NCBI GenBank assembly: GCA_031373695.1
Contig: JANMNC010000130.1
Span: 1 to 14,741 of the forward strand
Source: Methylotenera_A sp031373695
Lineage (GTDB): Bacteria > Pseudomonadota > Gammaproteobacteria > Burkholderiales > Methylophilaceae
Length of the DNA: 14,741 bases
Reading direction: 5' to 3'
The position numbers and the translations under genes were made by a program. Below, piece after piece: positions 6,802-13,527 of this stretch. Every line of letters starts with the position of its first letter. Within the stretch, counting starts at the first letter, position 1. The notes under the pieces are model-generated. The model was not told the origin of the DNA. It saw nothing but the letters and a program-made list of their open reading frames with translations, and made no database searches.

Positions 6802-7026
6802 CTAATGCAAATGTAACCAGCCAAGGTTAACTGTTTTGGCATATTTTTCAGGGTTTGATTGTTCAAAGTTTCTCCACGCTTTTTCGTGAAAATAAAACAC
6901 CACGGTGTTGCAAGCTGGCTCAATAATAGCCAATAAACCACCTAACATAGCGCTACCAGTAAGCAAATAGCCTACTGTAAAAGCGACGGTAAAGTGTAAA
7001 ATTGCAAATGAAATAGTTTTAGCCAT
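6802..7026 (-). CDS. DUF2061 small membrane protein
   Basis: This 74-residue protein matches the DUF2061 style: AKTISFAILHFTVAFTVGYL forms a first membrane helix, GGLLAIIEPACNTVVFYFHE a second with the conserved Glu-Pro, Asn-Thr and His-Glu residues, and a short polar tail with KAW follows. Function is unknown; the family is widespread in inner membranes of Proteobacteria. The start at 7026 is supported by AGGGG about 7 bases upstream, one of the best ribosome binding sites in the window. It lies antiparallel between aroA and cmk, which are usually neighbours in the same direction. Confidence 0.85.
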   Translation of the reverse strand: MAKTISFAILHFTVAFTVGYLLTGSAMLGGLLAIIEPACNTVVFYFHEKAWRNFEQSNPEKYAKTVNLGWLHLH

Positions 7027-7116
7027 GCTGTACCCCTAAAATGTATAAAGCTATTATTGATTCATTAAAAATTTTAATCCAATTGATTGTTTATATAGGT
7101 TTGATAAACTTTACTT

Positions 7117-7794
7117 ATGACTGATTTGTTGCATCCAAATGTCACGCCTGTTATCGCCATAGATGGCCCTTCTGCGTCAGGCAAAGGTACCGTTGCAGAG
7201 CGCGTTGCAGAGGCCTTAAATTTTAATTATTTAGATTCTGGCGCACTTTATCGAATCGTCGCACTGGCTGCTTGCAAAAATAATATTGCATGGAATCAAG
7301 CAGATGCGCTGGGCCAGTTAGCAAAAAGTTTAAGCATACAATTTAGCCAAGGCCATATTCACCTAAATGGTGACTGCATCACAGAAGCTGTTAGAAGCGA
7401 GGAAATGAGCCGTGGCGCATCTGAAGTTGCTATTCATACCCAAGTACGCGCAGCACTATTTGGCCTTCAACAAAGTTTTAGAAAACCGCCAGGCTTAGTG
7501 GCCGATGGCCGCGATATGGGTTCTGTGGTGTTTACTGATGCGCAATTAAAAATATTTCTAACCGCAAGTGTAGAAACACGCGCAGAACGTCGCTATAAAC
7601 AGCTTATTAATAAAGACTTAAGCGCTAATTACAACCAAATTTTGACTGATTTACAACTTCGTGATTATCGTGATAGCCAGCGTGCAGCAGCTCCACTTGT
7701 ACAAACATCTGATGCAATTTTGCTAGACACTACCAATTACACTATTAATGAAGCGGTAGAATTTGTATTAAATGCCTATAAAAAACGCTTTTAA
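7117..7794 (+). CDS. cmk: Cytidylate kinase
   Basis: Cmk phosphorylates CMP and dCMP to the diphosphates using ATP, in pyrimidine salvage and nucleotide supply. The 225-residue protein has the usual length. The P-loop GPSASGKGT (17-25) is followed by LDSGALYR, the CMP-binding insert, VADGRDMGSVVF and the LID segment with ETRAERRYKQ and DYRDSQRAAAPL. It precedes rpsA as in most Proteobacteria. No clear Shine-Dalgarno precedes the ATG at 7117, and no convincing promoter was found in 7027-7116. No terminator follows, so some read-through into rpsA is likely. Confidence 0.97.
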   Translation: MTDLLHPNVTPVIAIDGPSASGKGTVAERVAEALNFNYLDSGALYRIVALAACKNNIAWNQADALGQLAKSLSIQFSQGHIHLNGDCITEAVRSEEMSRGASEVAIHTQVRAALFGLQQSFRKPPGLVADGRDMGSVVFTDAQLKIFLTASVETRAERRYKQLINKDLSANYNQILTDLQLRDYRDSQRAAAPLVQTSDAILLDTTNYTINEAVEFVLNAYKKRF

Positions 7795-7844
7795 ATTCAC
7801 CATAAAAATAGTGTAACAATTAACTATAAAAGTGCATTAAGTCA

Positions 7845-7873
7845 TTGAACACAAGCTATTTTTTGTGTAATAT
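7845..7873 (+). promoter_or_regulatory. rpsA promoter
   Basis: TTGAAC (7845-7850) and TAATAT (7868-7873) are separated by exactly 17 bases. Transcription would start near 7880, giving a leader of about 130 bases before the rpsA ATG. A strong promoter of its own is expected for a ribosomal protein gene. Confidence 0.55.
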
Positions 7874-7929
7874 ACGCAATTCGTCATTGCATTTGCGCTA
7901 TCAAACACAAAGCAATGTTTAATTAACAG

Positions 7930-7986
7930 CCCCACTGCTAGGTGGGAATACTTAAAGCAGTATTTTTCAACAATATTGGTTAAGTA
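7930..7986 (+). promoter_or_regulatory. Folded rpsA mRNA leader, possible S1 autoregulation site
   Basis: Two stem-loops precede rpsA. The first pairs CCCAC with GTGGG around TGCTAG (within 7930-7946). The second (7949-7986) pairs TACTTAA with TTAAGTA on the outside and AGTATT with AATATT (one G-U) on the inside, around the loop TTTCAAC. Six T follow (7988-7993). The rpsA ATG at 8010 has no proper Shine-Dalgarno. In E. coli, rpsA is likewise translated from a folded leader with a poor Shine-Dalgarno and is repressed by S1. The same logic here is inference; an attenuator reading of the second hairpin plus T-run is the alternative. Confidence 0.5.
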
Positions 7987-8009
7987 ATTTTTTGGGTATC
8001 TTTAATTTA

Positions 8010-9524
8010 ATGGCTTCTACTTCTAACTCAACTCCATCTTCAATGGAATCATTCGCCGCGCTTTTTGAAGAAAGCTTAGCGCGCCAAGAAATGCGCTCTG
8101 GTGAAGTAATCACCGCCGAAGTTATCTTTATTGATAGCGATCACGTTATTGTTAACGCAGGTTTAAAATCTGAAAGCGTCATTGACGTTGCTGAATTCAA
8201 AAATGCTCAAGGTGAGCTTGAAGTAGCCGTTGGCGACTTCGTAAAAGTATGTATCGAAAAACTAGAAGATGGTTTTGGCTCCACCCAGCTTTCTCGCGAA
8301 AAAGCGAAGAAAATGGAAGCTTGGCTTGATTTAGAAGACGCTATGAATGAAGGCCGCGTAGTTAAAGGCTTTGTAAGCGGTAAAGTAAAAGGCGGCTTGC
8401 GCGTTTCAGTTAACGGCATTATGGCTTTCTTACCAGGTTCATTGGTTGATGTGCGTCCTGTAAAAGATACAACTCCATTCGAAAATAAAGAGTGGGATTT
8501 TAAAGTTATTAAACTTGATCGCAAACGTAACAATATCGTGGTTTCTCGTCGTGCTGTGATGGAAGTAAGCATGGGCGCAGATCGCGAAGCACTGATGAGC
8601 ACGCTAGCTGAAGGCGCAATTATTAAAGGTATTGTTAAAAACATTACTGACTATGGCGCATTCGTTGATTTAGGCGGTATCGATGGCTTACTACACATTA
8701 CCGATTTAGCTTGGCGTCGCGTTAAGCACCCATCAGAAGTGCTTACAGTAGGCGAAGAAGTTGAAGCGAAAATCTTGAAATTTGATCAAGAAAAAAATCG
8801 CGTTTCACTCGGTATTAAACAACTAGGCGATGACCCATGGGTTGCATTAACTCGCCGTTACCCAGTAAGCACACGCTTATTTGGTAAAGTATCTAACTTA
8901 ACTGACTACGGCGCGTTTGTTGAAGTAGAGCCGGGTATTGAAGGCTTAGTTCACGTTTCAGAAATGGATTGGACTAACAAAAATATTCACCCAGGCAAAA
9001 TTGCACAATTGGGCGATGAAGTAGAAGTAATGATTTTAGAGATTGACGAAGAACGTCGTCGTTTATCTTTGGGCATGAAACAGTGTAAACCAAACCCATG
9101 GGATGACTTTTCAGCCACTCATGCTAAAGGTGACAAAGTTGCTGGCCAAATTAAATCTATTACCGACTTTGGCGTGTTTATTGGTTTGCCAGGTGGCATT
9201 GATGGTTTGGTGCATTTATCTGATTTGTCATGGACACAAACTGGCGAAGAAGCGATTCGTAACTTTAAAAAAGGTGATGAGCTACAAGCCGTTATTTTAG
9301 CTATCGATGTCGAAAAAGAGCGCATTTCATTGGGCGTTAAACAATTAACTGAAGACCCATCAGGCGCAACTTCTTCTACAGAAGAAAAAGCGGCTAAGCC
9401 AAAAGCAAAAGCTGCAAAAACTAAGGCCGAAGATTCAAGCAGCAAAGCAGCAGATGATGCAGCAGCCGCTGGAACAACTAACCTTGGCGCATTGTTAAAA
9501 GCCAAACTTGATAGCAAGAAATAA
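8010..9524 (+). CDS. rpsA: 30S ribosomal protein S1, five-repeat form
   Basis: S1 binds mRNA at the 30S subunit and helps initiation on structured or Shine-Dalgarno-poor messages. The ATG at 8010 is preferred over an in-frame TTG at 7992 because the family start MxSxxSMESFAALFEESL follows it. The 504 residues hold five S1 repeats at about 31-101, 115-185, 202-271, 289-357 and 374-446. Repeats 3-5 show the RNA-binding TDYGAFV/TDFGVFI, GxxGLxH and LSLG signatures. A typical proteobacterial S1 has six repeats and about 557-570 residues. Here, right after repeat 5 (KQLTEDP), the chain passes into a Lys/Ala/Ser/Asp-rich linker (about 450-488) and then GTTNLGALLKAKLDSKK, a segment typical of the very end of betaproteobacterial S1. 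The sixth repeat therefore appears cleanly lost while the C-terminus is kept. The reading frame is intact. Confidence 0.96.
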   Translation: MASTSNSTPSSMESFAALFEESLARQEMRSGEVITAEVIFIDSDHVIVNAGLKSESVIDVAEFKNAQGELEVAVGDFVKVCIEKLEDGFGSTQLSREKAKKMEAWLDLEDAMNEGRVVKGFVSGKVKGGLRVSVNGIMAFLPGSLVDVRPVKDTTPFENKEWDFKVIKLDRKRNNIVVSRRAVMEVSMGADREALMSTLAEGAIIKGIVKNITDYGAFVDLGGIDGLLHITDLAWRRVKHPSEVLTVGEEVEAKILKFDQEKNRVSLGIKQLGDDPWVALTRRYPVSTRLFGKVSNLTDYGAFVEVEPGIEGLVHVSEMDWTNKNIHPGKIAQLGDEVEVMILEIDEERRRLSLGMKQCKPNPWDDFSATHAKGDKVAGQIKSITDFGVFIGLPGGIDGLVHLSDLSWTQTGEEAIRNFKKGDELQAVILAIDVEKERISLGVKQLTEDPSGATSSTEEKAAKPKAKAAKTKAEDSSSKAADDAAAAGTTNLGALLKAKLDSKK

Positions 9525-9596
9525 TCTAGAAACGTAGCAATTGCTTCGTCATCGTTTTATATCAACAAGAAGCTAAACTAAAGGCAACTATAAGCC

Positions 9597-9881
9597 ATGA
9601 CAAAATCTGAGTTAATTAATTTACTAGCAGAGCGCTTCCCGCAACTTGTTGTGAAAGATGCTGAGTTATCGGTCAAAGCAATATTAGATGCAATGACCGA
9701 TAATTTATCGACAGGTGAACGAATCGAAATTAGGGGGTTTGGTAGTTTTAGTCTAAATTACCGTCCGCCTCGTTTAGGTCGCAATCCTAAAACGGGCAGT
9801 AAAGTACAGGTGCCTGCCAAGCACGTGCCTCACTTTAAAGCCGGTAAAGAGCTTCGTGATAGAGTTGATGCAACAACATAA
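9597..9881 (+). CDS. ihfB: Integration host factor subunit beta
   Basis: IhfB pairs with IhfA to bind and sharply bend DNA in recombination, replication and transcription. The 94-residue length is typical. The start MTKSELINLLAERFP, the core EIRGFGSFSLNYRPPRLGRN and the DNA-arm tip GRNPKTG with its intercalating proline are clear; VPAKHVPHFKAGKELRDRV completes the family pattern. It follows rpsA by 72 bases, the standard proteobacterial order, and is closed by a strong terminator. The ribosome binding site is poor: AAAGG lies about 13 bases before the ATG. Confidence 0.97.
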   Translation: MTKSELINLLAERFPQLVVKDAELSVKAILDAMTDNLSTGERIEIRGFGSFSLNYRPPRLGRNPKTGSKVQVPAKHVPHFKAGKELRDRVDATT

Positions 9882-9902
9882 GCAATAAGTAATTTGCTTT
9901 AT

Positions 9903-9935
9903 AAAAACGGTACTAGCGATAGTGCCGTTTTTTTT
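9903..9935 (+). terminator. Intrinsic terminator after ihfB
   Basis: AAAAACGGTACTA (9903-9915) pairs with TAGTGCCGTTTTT (9920-9932) through one G-U pair, around the tetraloop GCGA. The T-run extends to 9935. It should end the rpsA-ihfB transcript, so lapB needs its own start, but no convincing promoter was found in 9936-10047. Confidence 0.9.
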
Positions 9936-10047
9936 GCGTACTATCAATGAAAGTTAATAAAAGTAACTTATCAATAATCGTTAGCCAGTAGCGCTTAGCT
10001 TAGGTAAAATGCAATTAAATAAAATACATTAAATTTAAATAACATTA

Positions 10048-11250
10048 ATGACAATTGAATTCGAATATTGGTGGTTGCTTGTATTGCCGCTGTTTTTTAC
10101 CCTAGGCTGGCTGGCAGCGCGGGTAGATATTAAGCAGCTGCTATCTGAATCAACCACCCTACCAGCCGCCTATTTTAAAGGCTTAAATTTTTTAATTAGT
10201 GACCAACACGATAAAGCTGTAGAAGCTTTTAGTGAAGCGATTAGCGCCAATACCGATTCGCTAGAGCTGCATTTTGCCTTAGGCAGCTTGTTTCGGCGCA
10301 CAGGTGAAACCGATCGCGCCATTAATATGCACCTGAATCTGCTCGACAAAAAAGAACTCACCACCAACCAAAAAAGTGCAGTGAAAGCTGAGCTAGCACA
10401 AGATTATCTTAAAGCTGGTTTGTTTGACCGAGCTGAGGAATTGTTTTTAGGCCTAGACGAAACTCGGTATCGCCAACCCGCGCTAAATGCTCTTTTGGAG
10501 ATTTACGTGCGCGAGCGCGAATGGGCACAAGCCATAGAAACTGCAACCGAGCTAGAACGTTTATCTGGCGTAACATTTAGGGTAGAAATTGCACAATATT
10601 ATTGTGAGCTTGCCATGAATTTTATTATTGCACAAAACTCGAAGGCCGCACGCAGCCAGCTGGCATTAGCGCTAGATGCGAACAAAAATTGCATACGCGC
10701 CAATGTGCTTTTAGGTGATTTAGAAGCCGAGGCAGGCGCACATAAAGTCGCTATTTCATTCTGGAAACGTATTGAGTATCAACAACCAGAGTTTTTGGGG
10801 TTAGTTGCGGGCAAAATGTTAAAAAGCTATCGCGCAGATGGCGATTTAAAAACTGGTTTAAACCAGTTAAATACTTATTTAGAAACCTACAAATTGCCTT
10901 CGTTAATGTCCGTACTATATGAAGCTACGCTAGCAGAAGAAGGTGCAGAAAAAGCGGCCAAACTAGCTAGGAATGAGTTAATACGGCAGCCCAGCCTGAC
11001 CACGCTTGACCAATTGTTGCAAGCGCGTGCAATGAATGAAGACATTAAACAGCGCGCTAATAATCAAGATATTCAATTAATGCAGCAAACTGTGCGTAAT
11101 GCAATTGGCAACCGCGCAGCCTACCATTGCAACCAATGCGGCTTTCGCGCTAAACAGTATCATTGGCAATGCCCCGCTTGCAATGCATGGGAAACATTAC
11201 CTGCCGAACCTTCTGAGGCAGTGAGTCGCGAAATGACAGTGAAGAAGTAA
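10048..11250 (+). CDS. lapB: Lipopolysaccharide assembly protein LapB (YciM)
   Basis: LapB is an inner-membrane-anchored cytoplasmic protein that controls lipopolysaccharide synthesis, in E. coli by promoting LpxC degradation by FtsH. The 400 residues match the family. An N-terminal membrane helix (about 8-25) is followed by the conserved AAYFKGLNFLISDQHDKAVE start of a long TPR array, and by a C-terminal rubredoxin-like metal knuckle with Cys361, Cys364, Cys375 and Cys378. Usually lapA (DUF1049) lies just upstream; here the 166 bases between ihfB and lapB hold no such gene. It is followed after 5 bases by pyrF, so the two are co-transcribed. Confidence 0.95.
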   Translation: MTIEFEYWWLLVLPLFFTLGWLAARVDIKQLLSESTTLPAAYFKGLNFLISDQHDKAVEAFSEAISANTDSLELHFALGSLFRRTGETDRAINMHLNLLDKKELTTNQKSAVKAELAQDYLKAGLFDRAEELFLGLDETRYRQPALNALLEIYVREREWAQAIETATELERLSGVTFRVEIAQYYCELAMNFIIAQNSKAARSQLALALDANKNCIRANVLLGDLEAEAGAHKVAISFWKRIEYQQPEFLGLVAGKMLKSYRADGDLKTGLNQLNTYLETYKLPSLMSVLYEATLAEEGAEKAAKLARNELIRQPSLTTLDQLLQARAMNEDIKQRANNQDIQLMQQTVRNAIGNRAAYHCNQCGFRAKQYHWQCPACNAWETLPAEPSEAVSREMTVKK

Positions 11251-11255
11251 ACTAT

Positions 11256-11960
11256 ATGGATAACCTCGATTCTAAAATTATAGTTGCACTGGATTATGCT
11301 GATGCCACCAGTGCGTTGAGGCTGGTAGGTAAACTTGACCCTGTTTTATGTAAGCTTAAAGTGGGTAAAGAGCTTTTTACGGCAGCCGGGCCAGCACTGG
11401 TTGAAAAGCTTGTCGAAAAAAACTTTAAGGTTTTTTTAGATTTAAAATTTCACGATATTCCAAATACGGTATCTAATGCTTGCCAAGCTGCCAGCAATTT
11501 AGGTGTTTGGATGCTAAATGTTCATGCAAGCGGTGGTAGTGCGATGATGCAAGCGGCACTTGAAGGCGTTGATAACAGCAATCATCATCCTTATTTAATT
11601 GCGGTAACAGTACTTACTAGCATGAGTCAATCGACACTCAATGAAATTGGTATCAAAACAAGCTTAGAAGAACAGGTGCTAAAGCTAGCTAAACTTACGC
11701 AACAATGTGGCCTGCATGGCGTAGTTTGCTCAGCTTTAGAGGCGCAACTATTAAAACAACAGTTGCCTGACAATTTCTTATTAGTAACACCCGGCATACG
11801 CCCTGCAAGTGCCAGTTTAGACGATCAAACTCGTGTGCTTACGCCAGCCCAAGCGCTTGATGTGGGAGCGAGTTATTTAGTGATTGGTCGCCCTATTACG
11901 CAAGCCACTAACCCGATTGATGCGCTAATCGCGATTCACCAACAAATTAATATCGCTTGA
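11256..11960 (+). CDS. pyrF: Orotidine 5'-phosphate decarboxylase
   Basis: PyrF decarboxylates OMP to UMP, the last step of de novo pyrimidine synthesis. The 234-residue protein is the short bacterial type I form. It shows IVALD (9-13), Lys35, the catalytic array FLDLKFHDIPNTV with Asp62, Lys64 and Asp67, the VHASGG strand, TVLTS, and the phosphate-gripping VTPGIRP and YLVIGRPIT segments. The ATG lies 5 bases after lapB, and a GAAGAAG at the end of lapB serves as ribosome binding site. It is followed after 111 bases by the comEA-like gene. Confidence 0.97.
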   Translation: MDNLDSKIIVALDYADATSALRLVGKLDPVLCKLKVGKELFTAAGPALVEKLVEKNFKVFLDLKFHDIPNTVSNACQAASNLGVWMLNVHASGGSAMMQAALEGVDNSNHHPYLIAVTVLTSMSQSTLNEIGIKTSLEEQVLKLAKLTQQCGLHGVVCSALEAQLLKQQLPDNFLLVTPGIRPASASLDDQTRVLTPAQALDVGASYLVIGRPITQATNPIDALIAIHQQINIA

Positions 11961-12060
11961 TAGTTGGCTGTAGTAGCCGCAGGTCAACTAAAACAGTACA
12001 CTAGCGTTGTACAACCAGTTTTTAATCAATCTTTTAATACTAATAAATTTAATCCATACG

Positions 12061-12064
12061 GGAG
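12061..12064 (+). promoter_or_regulatory. Ribosome binding site that fixes the comEA-like start
   Basis: GGAG stands 7 bases before the ATG at 12072, which is directly followed by a signal-peptide sequence. This rules out the in-frame TTG at 11964 as the real start. Confidence 0.85.
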
Positions 12065-12071
12065 AAAACCA

Positions 12072-12812
12072 ATGAAAAAAATACTAATCACACTTATAGC
12101 CTCACTCGCTTTTAGCTTCAATGCACTTGCTGTTGTTAATTTAAATACAGCTACGCTTGCTGAACTAGAGACTTTAGATGGTATTGGCCCTGTTAAAGCT
12201 CAAGCAATTATTGATTATCGCAAAAAAAATGGTGGTTTTAAATCGGTAGATGAGCTTGAAAAAGTAGATGGCGTTGGTGATATTACTTTACAAAGTGTGC
12301 GTAAAGATGTGGCTGTAAGCGGCAGAACAACTGTTGTAGCGCCAACTGAAGCTAAAACTAATAAAGATGCAAAACCTGCTAAAGATATGAAGGCTGACAA
12401 AGCCTCTAAAGAAACTAAAGCAAAAGAGACAAAAGCAAAAGACGTTAAATCAGTTGGGACTGAAAAAGCGGCCGCTGCTGGCAAAACAGCAGATACTAAA
12501 GAAGTAAAAACTGAAAAACCAGCTAAAGAAATTAGTGCAGAAAAAGCAACTAAAGAAGTTAAAACAACTAAAGAACCAAAAGAAAAGAAAGCTAAAGTAG
12601 AAAAAGCTAAAGAGGAAAAAGCTACAAAAGCAGAAAAATCTGCTAAAGAAACTAAAGCGGATAAAACTGTAAAAGCTGAAGATACCGCTAAGGCAGATAA
12701 AAAAACGGTGGCAGATGCAAAAAAAGCAGAGAAAAAAGCTGCTGCAGATAAAAAGAAAGCCGATAAAAAAGCGGCGGCTGATGCAAAAAAATCTGAAACA
12801 AAAGCTAAGTAA
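12072..12812 (+). CDS. ComEA-like secreted HhH protein with Lys/Ala-rich tail
   Basis: This 246-residue protein starts with a signal peptide (about 1-20, cut after ALA). Residues 21-85 form a ComEA helix-hairpin-helix domain: VNLNTATLAELETLDGIGP, AQAIIDYRKKNGGFKS and VDELEKVDGVGD show the tandem hairpins with their G-I/V-G turns, which bind the DNA backbone. ComEA proteins receive incoming DNA in the periplasm during natural transformation. Many betaproteobacterial relatives consist of little more than this part. Here about 161 further residues (86-246) follow, made almost only of Lys, Ala, Glu, Thr and Asp in KETKA/KADKKAA-type units, resembling histone H1-like tails. The tail would add nonspecific DNA affinity (inference). 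The gene has a good ribosome binding site and its own terminator. No other competence gene is in view, so a role in transformation is not proven. Confidence 0.88.
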   Translation: MKKILITLIASLAFSFNALAVVNLNTATLAELETLDGIGPVKAQAIIDYRKKNGGFKSVDELEKVDGVGDITLQSVRKDVAVSGRTTVVAPTEAKTNKDAKPAKDMKADKASKETKAKETKAKDVKSVGTEKAAAAGKTADTKEVKTEKPAKEISAEKATKEVKTTKEPKEKKAKVEKAKEEKATKAEKSAKETKADKTVKAEDTAKADKKTVADAKKAEKKAAADKKKADKKAAADAKKSETKAK

Positions 12813-12854
12813 AAAATTACAACAGCAACTAAGTCAAACTAGTTTCTACCAAAT

Positions 12855-12880
12855 AAAAAGCCCGCACATGCGGGCTTTTT
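12855..12880. terminator. Symmetrical intrinsic terminator after the comEA-like gene
   Basis: A perfect 11-bp stem pairs AAAAAGCCCGC with GCGGGCTTTTT around the loop ACAT. The A-run on the left becomes a T-run on the minus strand, so the hairpin can end both the rightward comEA-like transcript and the leftward glycine-zipper transcript, whose stop is at 12914. Confidence 0.92.
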
Positions 12881-12913
12881 AGCGTACTAGTTAACAAACT
12901 CGCGATATTTCAA

Positions 12914-13378
12914 TCAATCATCATGACCTTGGTGATTGTGCTTGTAGTGACCTTTTCCATTTTTGTGCTTTTTGTGATGCTTTTTATTATAATTTTTATT
13001 ACTGCTAGTTTTAGCAGGCTCATCAATTATCTTACCCACCACGGCGCCACCTGCACCGCCAAGGCCAGCACCCACTACCGCGCCTGTGCCACTGCCGCTA
13101 ACTTTACGACCAACATAAGCACCACCTGCACCGCCTGCTGCACCACCAATTACGGCACCAGCCTGACCTTCGCCTTTAGTAGTAACCGCACCACCAAGCC
13201 CTCCACCCACAGCCCCGCCAAGCACCTCGCCTGTGCTACCACCAACTACGCCACCAAGTGCCGTACCTGCTGCTGCGCCCAACCCGCCGCCTACCGCAGT
13301 TTTGGCATTGCTATCTGCAGCCATCGCTTGGCTAGAAAATAATAGTACTGCTAATATTGAACTGTTAATTAGTTTCAT
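12914..13378 (-). CDS. Secreted glycine-zipper protein with His/Lys-rich tail
   Basis: This 154-residue protein has a signal peptide (MKLINSSILAVLLFSSQAMA, cut before ADSNA). Residues about 26-118 are a glycine zipper of GxxxG/GGxxGG repeats, able to pack into or against membranes. The last 35 residues are polar and rich in His, Lys and Asn (KKHHKKHK and HYKHNHQGH), a possible metal- or polyanion-binding tail. The start is fixed by AAAGGA (13391-13386), 7 bases before the ATG at 13378; a longer frame from 13402 would put charged residues before the signal peptide. A TATAAA (13412-13407) upstream could be a -10, but its -35 is poor. Glycine-zipper proteins occur in the periplasm and outer envelope; the exact role is unknown. 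Confidence 0.85.
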   Translation of the reverse strand: MKLINSSILAVLLFSSQAMAADSNAKTAVGGGLGAAAGTALGGVVGGSTGEVLGGAVGGGLGGAVTTKGEGQAGAVIGGAAGGAGGAYVGRKVSGSGTGAVVGAGLGGAGGAVVGKIIDEPAKTSSNKNYNKKHHKKHKNGKGHYKHNHQGHDD

Positions 13379-13385
13379 TGCGTAT

Positions 13386-13391
13386 TCCTTT
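13386..13391 (-). promoter_or_regulatory. Ribosome binding site that fixes the glycine-zipper start
   Basis: AAAGGA on the minus strand, 7 bases before the ATG at 13378. The alternative ATG at 13402 has no such site and would spoil the signal peptide. Confidence 0.8.
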
Positions 13392-13460
13392 TTTATGTAC
13401 AAAACTTTTATACAAAACTAGAGTGTTTTGATACATTCAGTTTAGTGTGATTGAGCGATT

Positions 13461-13482
13461 TTTAAAATCAGCCATTGCTGAT
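13461..13482 (-). terminator. Weak candidate terminator after metG
   Basis: Read on the minus strand, ATCAGC pairs with GCTGAT around AATG (13482-13467) and is followed by a short T-rich stretch. A second hairpin, TGTAGG/CCTACA (13488-13505), lies between it and the metG stop. The stems are short and the T-run is brief, so efficiency is doubtful. Confidence 0.4.
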
Positions 13483-13527
13483 AACCGTGTAGGGTTTTAC
13501 CTACAAAGATATAAAGCTATAGCCTGG

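Noticed and set aside
6759..6941. Leftward 60-residue frame near the end of aroA
   Set aside because: It overlaps the DUF2061 gene in another frame and lacks a start signal and family features.
7992..8009. TTG start for rpsA adding six residues
   Set aside because: The ATG at 8010 gives the family's usual N-terminus, and the TTG lies directly in the T-run after the leader hairpin.
9119..9517. Leftward open frame inside rpsA
   Set aside because: Shadow of the rpsA codons; low-complexity Ala/Ser stretch mirrors the Lys/Ala linker. The same holds for the frame at 8207-8644.
11964..12071. TTG start for the comEA-like gene adding 36 residues
   Set aside because: The ATG at 12072 has GGAG 7 bases upstream and is followed at once by a signal peptide; the extension would bury it.
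12691..12812. Tandem DNA repeat in the comEA-like tail
   Set aside because: The repetition is at the amino acid level (KKADKKAAA type); DNA copies are too degenerate to call a tandem repeat.
12923..13342. Rightward open frame of 139 residues
   Set aside because: It is rich in Thr, Cys and Ala only because it lies opposite the Gly/Ala codons of the glycine-zipper gene; no ribosome binding site or family pattern.
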